64,000 bases of DNA from Rhodanobacteraceae bacterium (GTDB taxonomy: Bacteria; Pseudomonadota; Gammaproteobacteria; Xanthomonadales; Rhodanobacteraceae): positions 113,237-177,236 of the forward strand of contig JALUXG010000039.1 of NCBI GenBank assembly GCA_027019085.1, read 5' to 3'. Every line of letters starts with the position of its first letter. Within the stretch, counting starts at the first letter, position 1. The notes under the pieces are model-generated. The model worked only from the letters and a program-made list of their open reading frames with translations. It was not told where the DNA came from and ran no database searches. The position numbers were made by a program, and so were the translations under genes. Shown in pieces: positions 58,824 to 64,000 of the stretch.

Positions 58824-60080
58824 ATGAACGATCGACGCAGTGACGTGCTGGTGCTCGGCGGCGGGGTCATCGGACTGGCCTGCGCCATGCACCTGCTCAA
58901 GCAGGGCGCTTCGGTGCGCGTGGTCGAACAGGGCAAGCTCGGCGGCGGCGCCTCGCACGGCAATTGCGGCACGCTGACGCCCAGTCATGCGATTCCCCTG
59001 CTGACCCCGGGTGCCGTGCGCAAGGCGCTGGCGCTCCTCGGCCACCATGATGCGCCCCTGCACATTCCGGCCGGCATGGATCTGGGGCGCTATTTCTGGC
59101 TGCTGCGCCTGGCGCGGCAGGGACGCCCGGCCCGTGCCGCGCACGCGGCGCGGGCGCGTGCGGATCTGCTGCTGCGCTCGGCCGAACTGACCCGGGACTG
59201 GGTGCGCGAACACGCCCTCGATTGCGAATATGCCGCGCGCGGCAGCCTGTATGTCTACCGCGATGCCAGGGCCCTGCGCGAGGCCCAGGCGCATGCGCGA
59301 TGGCTCGAACGCCTTGGCATCGAGGCGCGGCGCGTGGACGGCGATGCCCTGGTGGAGATGGAGCCGGTGCTGCGTCAAGGGCTGGCCGGCGGCTACTTCC
59401 ATCCCGGGGATGCCCACCTGCGTCCGGAAGCCTTCGTCACCGAACTGGCGCGTCGCGTGCGCGAACTGGGCGGCATCCTCGAGGAAAGCGCGCGCATCGA
59501 ACGCGTGCATGTTCGCGACCGCACGATCGAGGCGGTGCGCACGCATCGCGGGGTGTACTACGGCGAGCGCATGGTGCTGGCGCTGGGCGCCTGGTCACCG
59601 CAATTCGCCCGCATGCTGGGCCTGCGGCTGCCGATGCAGCCCGGGAAAGGCTACTCGCTGACCTGGTCGCCGCCCGCGCGACTACCCTCGCGTCCGCTGA
59701 TGCTGCGCGAGGACGCGGTGTGCGTGAGTGCCTGGCCTTCGGGACTGCGCCTGGGCGGCACCATGGAATTTGCCGGCTACGACGACCGCCTGGTCGACGT
59801 GCGGCTGGCCGCGATCCGTCGCGCCGCGCTGCGTTACCTGCAGACATCGGAAGGACCGCGCATGCAGGAGATGTGGTGGGGCTGGCGGCCGATGAGCGTG
59901 GACCAGTTGCCGATCCTCGGCGAAAGTACGCGCTGGAACAATCTGCTGTACGCCACTGCGCACGGCATGCTGGGCATGAGCATGGCCGCGGGTACCGCCG
60001 AGATCATCGCCGCGCTGTGTGGCACCGGGACCTGCGATCTCGACCTCGAACCCTACTCGCCACGCCGCTTCGGCCTGTAG
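58824..60080 (+). CDS. DadA-like FAD-dependent amino-acid dehydrogenase
   Basis: 418 residues. FAD-binding GGGVIGLACA (12-21) and the conserved GGGASHGNCGTLTPSHA, then a substrate domain and a C-terminal ATAHGMLGMSMAAGTAEIIA block. It belongs to the DadA/LhpB branch of D-amino-acid and D-hydroxyproline dehydrogenases; the substrate is uncertain. The gene lies 45 bases after the ABC importer and 47 before hutG, all on the same strand, and a common transcript is possible. ATG 58824 is the natural start. Confidence 0.88.
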   Translation: MNDRRSDVLVLGGGVIGLACAMHLLKQGASVRVVEQGKLGGGASHGNCGTLTPSHAIPLLTPGAVRKALALLGHHDAPLHIPAGMDLGRYFWLLRLARQGRPARAAHAARARADLLLRSAELTRDWVREHALDCEYAARGSLYVYRDARALREAQAHARWLERLGIEARRVDGDALVEMEPVLRQGLAGGYFHPGDAHLRPEAFVTELARRVRELGGILEESARIERVHVRDRTIEAVRTHRGVYYGERMVLALGAWSPQFARMLGLRLPMQPGKGYSLTWSPPARLPSRPLMLREDAVCVSAWPSGLRLGGTMEFAGYDDRLVDVRLAAIRRAALRYLQTSEGPRMQEMWWGWRPMSVDQLPILGESTRWNNLLYATAHGMLGMSMAAGTAEIIAALCGTGTCDLDLEPYSPRRFGL

Positions 60081-60127
60081 GCCGCTGCGTTCGCCGTGCA
60101 CGGGCCGGTGGCCGCTACAATCGGCCC

Positions 60128-60919
60128 ATGCACGTCCACGAACTCCACCGCGGCAGCGCCCCGCTGCTGGTCAGCCTGCCGCACGACGGCAGCGAGATCC
60201 CCGAGCCCTTCGCTTCGCGCATGACGCCCGAGGCGCGTCGCTCGCCCGATACCGACTGGCACGTGGGCCGCCTGTACGCCTTCGCGCGCGAGCTGGGCGC
60301 CAGCGTGCTGCGGCCCCGGTACTCGCGCTACGTGGTCGACCTCAACCGCCCCGCCGATGGCCGGGCGTTGTATCCGGGCCGCAGCGAGACCGGCCTGGTG
60401 CCCACCGTGCGTTTCGATGGAGGGCCGATCTATTGGCCCGGACAGGAACCCGGTACCGATGAAATCCGCGAACGGGTTGCGCACTACTGGCAGCCCTACC
60501 ACGACGCCCTGCGCGGCGAACTGGAGCGCCTGCGCGCGGCGCACGGCCGCGTGGTGCTGTGGGAAGGCCACTCCATCCGCGCCGAGGTGCCGATGCTGTT
60601 CGAGGGCCGCCTGCTGGACTTCAACCTCGGCACCCATGCCGGCGCCAGTTGCCGCCCCGCGCTGCGCGCGCGCCTGGAGGCCGTCCTCGCTGCACAGCGC
60701 GACTACACCCACGTCACCGACGCCCGCTTCCGTGGCGGCTACATCACCCGCCACTACGGCCAGCCGGAGCAGGGCATCGACGCCGTGCAACTCGAACTGG
60801 TGCAGGCCACCTACATGGACGAGGACAGCTTCGAATACCTGCCCGAACGCGCTGCGCGGGTGCAGCGTTTGATACGGGGGCTGCTGGAAGGGTGTGTGGA
60901 GAGTAGGGGCTTATCTTGA
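60128..60919 (+). CDS. hutG: N-formylglutamate amidohydrolase
   Basis: 263 residues. Family blocks: LVSLPHDGSEIPE, DTDWHVGRLYAFARELGASV, RYVVDLNRPADGRALYPG, WEGHSIRAEVPM and FNLGTHAGASC. HutG hydrolyses N-formyl-L-glutamate to glutamate and formate, completing the HutF branch of histidine degradation (hutF is at 14.8 kb). ATG 60128 starts MHVHELHRG. No signal peptide. It is separated from the other hut genes by 37-49 kb. The final residues (SRGLS) run into an AT-rich zone. Confidence 0.95.
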   Translation: MHVHELHRGSAPLLVSLPHDGSEIPEPFASRMTPEARRSPDTDWHVGRLYAFARELGASVLRPRYSRYVVDLNRPADGRALYPGRSETGLVPTVRFDGGPIYWPGQEPGTDEIRERVAHYWQPYHDALRGELERLRAAHGRVVLWEGHSIRAEVPMLFEGRLLDFNLGTHAGASCRPALRARLEAVLAAQRDYTHVTDARFRGGYITRHYGQPEQGIDAVQLELVQATYMDEDSFEYLPERAARVQRLIRGLLEGCVESRGLS

Positions 60920-61009
60920 AGCCGCCCGTATACAACGTACAACGTGCGTTCCATGGGTGAGACAGGCATGCAGTCGTCTCTTTGAAACCATATTCACGAG
61001 GAACAGGAA

Positions 61010-61453
61010 TTGAAAAAACTGCAGGCATTCAACAACTGGATTCAGGGTCTTTATGACAGGGCCGTTGATTTTGTGATGGTTGGACTTGTTCTGGTTATGC
61101 TGATAGTTCTTGTTTTTGGGTTTTATGACGTAGTTGCAAATCTCGTTCGGCTCATTCCGGGCTTGCGAACCAGTGGTATTGACGAGCCGGAATTCAGGGA
61201 AATGGTGGCCAATGTGCTCGACGTATTCATTATCGTCGAGTTGTTCAGCATTTTCACGAGTTATCTTCGCACCCGTCATGTCCGTCTTTCCACACTCCTG
61301 GATGTTACTATCGTATTTGCTTTGCGTGAGTTGCTGATCAAGCTTTATTCGTCAAGTTTTACCAGCACGCAATTGATCGGTTTGTGCGTCGTTGTGCTGA
61401 TACTTGTGGTCTGTCGTAGTATTACTGGTTATTTCTCTCCCCGTCAGAATTGA
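61010..61453 (+). CDS. psiE: PsiE-family membrane protein
   Basis: 147 residues, four membrane helices (FVMVGLVLVMLIVLVFGFYD, VANVLDVFIIVELFSIFTSY, LLDVTIVFALRELLIKLY, LIGLCVVVLILVVCRSITGY). The LRTRHVRLSTLLDVTIVFAL block is characteristic of PsiE (phosphate-starvation-inducible E), whose function is unknown. The TTG start at 61010 is set 7 bases after GAGGA (60998-61002). The gene is clearly AT-richer than its neighbours, with many T-ending codons, suggesting recent transfer. No Pho box was found in the 90 bases upstream. Confidence 0.87.
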   Translation: MKKLQAFNNWIQGLYDRAVDFVMVGLVLVMLIVLVFGFYDVVANLVRLIPGLRTSGIDEPEFREMVANVLDVFIIVELFSIFTSYLRTRHVRLSTLLDVTIVFALRELLIKLYSSSFTSTQLIGLCVVVLILVVCRSITGYFSPRQN

Positions 61454-61632
61454 AAGGATCAATTCGGGCCATGGAGCCCCTTGCAGGCTGTGTTGTTGGT
61501 GTCCTGTGCGTCGAGTATGGACCGAATAAGGACCGCAGGCGGTTTGCAGTCCATGGCAATGCCTGCTTTCGCTAGCATGGCCAATCAAAGGCATGAACCG
61601 GATCTTGATAGCCATGGTTCGAGTGCAGCCAT

Positions 61633-62085
61633 TCACGCCTTGTCTGGCTGCGGACCTTGTCGTGTGTGCCCATGTACCGATGCGATGCATTTCAGCTCGA
61701 TCGCGATCGGCGTGGGCAGGGCGACCACGCCCACGGTGGTGCGGCAGGCGTCGATGCCGGCGAAGGTTTCCGCGTACAGGCGATTGAAGGCCGGGAAATC
61801 GCGCTCGATGTCGGTGAGGAAGACGGTGATGTCGACAAGGTCCTGCAGGCTTGCGCCGGCGGCATCGAGGACCGCGCGCACGTTGGCGAAGGCCTGGAGG
61901 CACTGGGCCTCGAAGTCGTAGGCGACCAGCTTGCCTTCGCCGTCATGGCGGTTGCCGGGCACGCTGCCGTCCCCGGGCCGGCGCGGGCCGATGCCGGACA
62001 GGAACAGCAGCGACCCCACGCGTCGCGCATGCGGATAGACGCCGACCGGCGTGGGCGCCTGGTCGGTGCGGATCGGCTCGTTCAC
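61633..62085 (-). CDS. RidA/YjgF-family protein, possibly 2-aminomuconate deaminase
   Basis: 150 residues from GTG 62085, which overlaps the carbonic anhydrase stop by 4 bases (GTGA). RidA blocks: YPHARRVGSLLFLSGIGPRR, FANVRAVLDAAGASLQDLVD, ITVFLTDIERDFPAFNRLYA, and the end RTTVGVVALPTPIAIELKCI. The conserved R and E of the active pocket are present (RTTV, IELKCI). RidA proteins hydrolyse enamines/imines; together with the nearby 2-aminomuconate-type semialdehyde dehydrogenase it fits the deaminase step of the kynurenine/aminophenol pathway (inference). Confidence 0.85.
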   Translation of the reverse strand: MNEPIRTDQAPTPVGVYPHARRVGSLLFLSGIGPRRPGDGSVPGNRHDGEGKLVAYDFEAQCLQAFANVRAVLDAAGASLQDLVDITVFLTDIERDFPAFNRLYAETFAGIDACRTTVGVVALPTPIAIELKCIASVHGHTRQGPQPDKA

Positions 62086-62753
62086 GCCGCGTCTTCCTGC
62101 TTCCATTTCGCGTTCAGGGTATCGAGCGCCTTGCGGTAGGCGTCGGTCTGGGTTTTGGCGTTGCGCACGTCCAGACCGAGGTCCTGGATGCGACCGTCGG
62201 CAAGGCCATAGACCCAGGCGTGCACGCGCAGCGGCTGGCCACGCTCCCAGGCATCCTCGACGATGGTGGTGGCGCACACGTGCATGGCCTGTTCGATGGC
62301 ATTGAGCTCGCACAGGCGTGCGTGTCGGCGCTCGAAGGGCAGGTTCGGGTCGAGCAGTGCGCGATGCATGCTGGCCACGTCCTCGACGTGCCGCAGCCAG
62401 TTGTCGATCAGACCCAGGCGCTGCTTTTCCAGCACGGCGGCCACGCCGCCGCAGCCGTAGTGGCCGACCACCAGCACGTGCTCGACCTTCAGCACTTCGA
62501 CTGCGAACTGGATCACCGACAGCGCATTGAGGTCGGTGTGCACGACCACGTTGGCGACGTTGCGATGCACGAAAATCTCGCCCGGTGGCAGGTCGACGAT
62601 CTGGGTGGCCGGAACGCGCGAGTCCGAACAGCCGATCCACAGGAATTTCGGTGCCTGCTGCCTGGACAGCTGCTCGAAGAACTGCGGATCTTCGGCCTGG
62701 ATGCGGTCGGCCCATTGCCTGTTGCTGGCAAGCAGTTGCTGGATGCGGGGCAT
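62082..62753 (-). CDS. can: Beta-class carbonic anhydrase
   Basis: 223 residues. It interconverts CO2 and bicarbonate using zinc bound by C42, H98 and C101, with the D44/R46 dyad (CSDSRVP) and the HYGCGG block. This is the type II-like E. coli Can layout. ATG 62753 gives MPRIQQLLASN, the typical start. It follows the truncated dehydrogenase by 70 bases and overlaps ridA. It can serve bicarbonate-dependent enzymes generally, including AccD's partners. Confidence 0.95.
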   Translation of the reverse strand: MPRIQQLLASNRQWADRIQAEDPQFFEQLSRQQAPKFLWIGCSDSRVPATQIVDLPPGEIFVHRNVANVVVHTDLNALSVIQFAVEVLKVEHVLVVGHYGCGGVAAVLEKQRLGLIDNWLRHVEDVASMHRALLDPNLPFERRHARLCELNAIEQAMHVCATTIVEDAWERGQPLRVHAWVYGLADGRIQDLGLDVRNAKTQTDAYRKALDTLNAKWKQEDAA

Positions 62754-62823
62754 GAGGTAAGGGTCTCCCTTTGGGTATCGGAAAGTTCGGCAGCCGCGCC
62801 ACGGGCGGGCCGGACATGCCAGT

Positions 62824-63876
62824 TCAGGAACCGGAACGTATGGCGATGCACACGTTCTTCGGCTCGGTGAAAAAGTGTAGCGCCTCGATGCCGCCTTCGC
62901 GCCCGAGGCCGGAGTGCTTGACGCCGCCGAACGGCGTGCGCAGGTCGCGCAGCATCCAGCCGTTGATCCACACGATGCCAAAGTCCAGCGCAGCGGCCAT
63001 GCGCTGGGCGCGGTCGAGGTCGCGCGTCCACAGCGAAGCGGCCAGGCCGTAGCCGGTGCCGTTGGCGATGGCCAGGGCCTCGCCCTCGCCCTCGAACGGG
63101 ATCAGGCTGACCACGGGACCGAAGATTTCCTCCTGGTTGGTGGCGCAGTCCGGCGCCAGGCCTTCGATCACGGTGGGCGCCACGAACCAGCCCTGTGCGC
63201 AGCGACCGCCGGGATGCAGCGCCTCGCCGCCGCACAGCACGCGCCCGCCTTCCTCACGTGCGCGGGCGATGGCGGCCATGACCTTGTCGTAATGCGCACG
63301 CGAGACCAGCGCGCCGAGGTCGCTGGAGGCATCCCCGGGATCGCCCGTGCGCAGCGCCTTCACACGCGCCAGGTAACGTTCGCAAAAGCGCGTGTAGATG
63401 GATCGTTGCACCAGCAGGCGCGAGCCGCACAGGCAGATCTCGCCCTGGTTGGCAAAGCCCGAACGCACGACGGTATCGAGTTCGGCGTCGGACAACTCGG
63501 CATCGGCAAGGACGATGGCGGGATTCTTGCCGCCCATTTCCAGCGAGACATTGCAGAAGCGCCGGGCGGCCGCGGCGGCAATGGATGCGCCAGTGCGCGT
63601 GGAGCCGGTGAAGGAAATCGCACGGATGCCCGGGTGTTCGACCAGCGCCTGCCCGAGCTCGGCGCCGCGGCCCTGCACGATGTTCAGCACCCCCGGCGGC
63701 AGGCCGGATTCCGCGGCGAGGGCACCCAGCATCCAGGCGGTGTACGGGGTGATTTCGCTCGGCTTGCCGACCACGGTGTTGCCGGCGGCCAGCGCCGGGG
63801 CGATCTTCCAGGTGAACAGGTACAGCGGCAGGTTCCACGGGCTGATGCAGGCGACTGTGCCCAGCGGCTGGCGCAC
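62824..63876 (-). pseudogene. 5'-truncated aldehyde dehydrogenase of the 2-hydroxymuconic/2-aminomuconic semialdehyde type
   Basis: 350 residues are left from about 490. The homology begins abruptly at [16 protein letters not shown], so the first ~140 residues are missing. The remainder is intact: [19 protein letters not shown], general base E113 in LEMGGKNP, catalytic C148 in NQGEICLCGSR, TNQEEIFGPVV. Only a GTG at 63876 could start translation, but the residues upstream in frame are unrelated and a TGA closes the frame at 63952-63954. The NAD-binding fold would lack its first strands, so activity is unlikely. It is the first gene of the ALDH-can-ridA unit. Confidence 0.88.
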
Positions 63877-63911
63877 ACAAGTTCCGCAGCTAATCGCGTA
63901 AGTTGTTGATC

Positions 63912-63931
63912 TGTCTATCCGCGGATAGACA
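63912..63931. repeat. 20-bp perfect palindrome at the dehydrogenase junction
   Basis: TGTCTATCCGCGGATAGACA reads identically on both strands (10+10, no spacer). It lies 35 bases from the point where aldehyde dehydrogenase homology stops and 20 bases from the end of the partial gene at the edge. It may be an element terminus, recombinase site or operator; see findings. Confidence 0.85.
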
Positions 63932-63951
63932 AAAATGACACAACATTGGGC

Positions 63952-64000
63952 TCAGCCGGGTTTTTTCACGCCCAGTGCCGCGAACAGTTCCAGTTGCTCG
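63952..64000 (-). CDS. Partial CDS at the right edge, C-terminus only
   Basis: Minus-strand frame ending EQLELFAALGVKKPG then TGA at 63952-63954; the gene continues beyond the window. Fifteen residues cannot be assigned. Its position beside a perfect palindrome and a broken gene suggests a transposase or recombinase, but this is inference only. Confidence 0.4.
   Translation of the reverse strand, partial: EQLELFAALGVKKPG

Noticed and set aside
56940..59546. 868-codon open frame on the minus strand
   Set aside because: Opposite the ABC importer and DadA-like genes, which have full motif sets; a shadow of high-GC coding.
60920..61009. Pho box upstream of psiE
   Set aside because: No pair of CTGTCAT-like repeats with 4-base spacing; only a short ACAACGT tandem was seen.

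Overview
The window is dense, high-GC chromosomal DNA. I infer a gammaproteobacterium of the Xanthomonadales (Lysobacterales), probably near Dyella, Rhodanobacter or Luteibacter. The reasons are the trpB-trpA-accD arrangement, the five-step histidine pathway using hutF and hutG, the xanthomonad-type barstar protein, and a short bTHX ribosomal protein gene. No rRNA, tRNA, CRISPR array, prophage or complete insertion sequence was recognised. The only direct sign of a mobile junction is at the extreme right edge.

Layout. 1-6.9 kb: end of a PAS-GAF-GGDEF protein, trpBA-accD, an AraC regulator and a receiver-like/winged-helix protein of unrecognised family (paralogue A). 7-10.2 kb: gltX, a small membrane protein, zur, a Zur box in front of a MerC-like membrane protein, and thx with a strong terminator. 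10.2-17.4 kb: a GMC oxidoreductase, clc-hutI divergent from hutF, an aldo/keto reductase with a nonsense codon, and a decayed fragment of a phosphodiesterase whose intact copy lies 2 kb further on. 17.7-27.3 kb: SulP transporter, the intact phosphodiesterase lipoprotein, hutU, DUF1543, GNAT, a DUF3311/SSS transporter pair and msrBA. 27.3-35.4 kb: two large GGDEF-EAL proteins flanking yhhQ and an undA-like gene for medium-chain 1-alkene synthesis. 35.4-40.9 kb: OPT transporter, sua5 with a barstar-S4 fusion gene, and a secreted esterase. 41-49.5 kb: GH13 glucosidase, paralogue B of the receiver-like/winged-helix family, EamA, thioredoxin-like and cyclophilin proteins, and a PadR/DUF1700 pair. 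49.5-56.3 kb: DUF1800-DUF1501 pair, methyltransferase, MAPEG, amino-acid permease and NlpC/P60 lipoprotein. 56.5-61.5 kb: a two-gene osmoprotectant-type ABC importer with a fused binding protein and permease, a DadA-like dehydrogenase, hutG and an AT-richer psiE. 61.6-64 kb: ridA-like, can and a 5'-truncated semialdehyde dehydrogenase ending at a foreign junction beside a 20-bp perfect palindrome.

How the genes work together. hutU, hutI, hutF and hutG supply four consecutive steps of histidine breakdown from urocanate to glutamate plus formate, but lie in four places over about 49 kb. No hutH or HutC-type regulator was seen. Three cyclic-di-GMP enzymes suggest strong second-messenger control. 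Zur and its candidate target form a compact zinc-response unit. The most notable items are the undA homologue, the barstar-S4 fusion, the paralogous receiver-like/winged-helix pair and the Zur-box/MerC unit.
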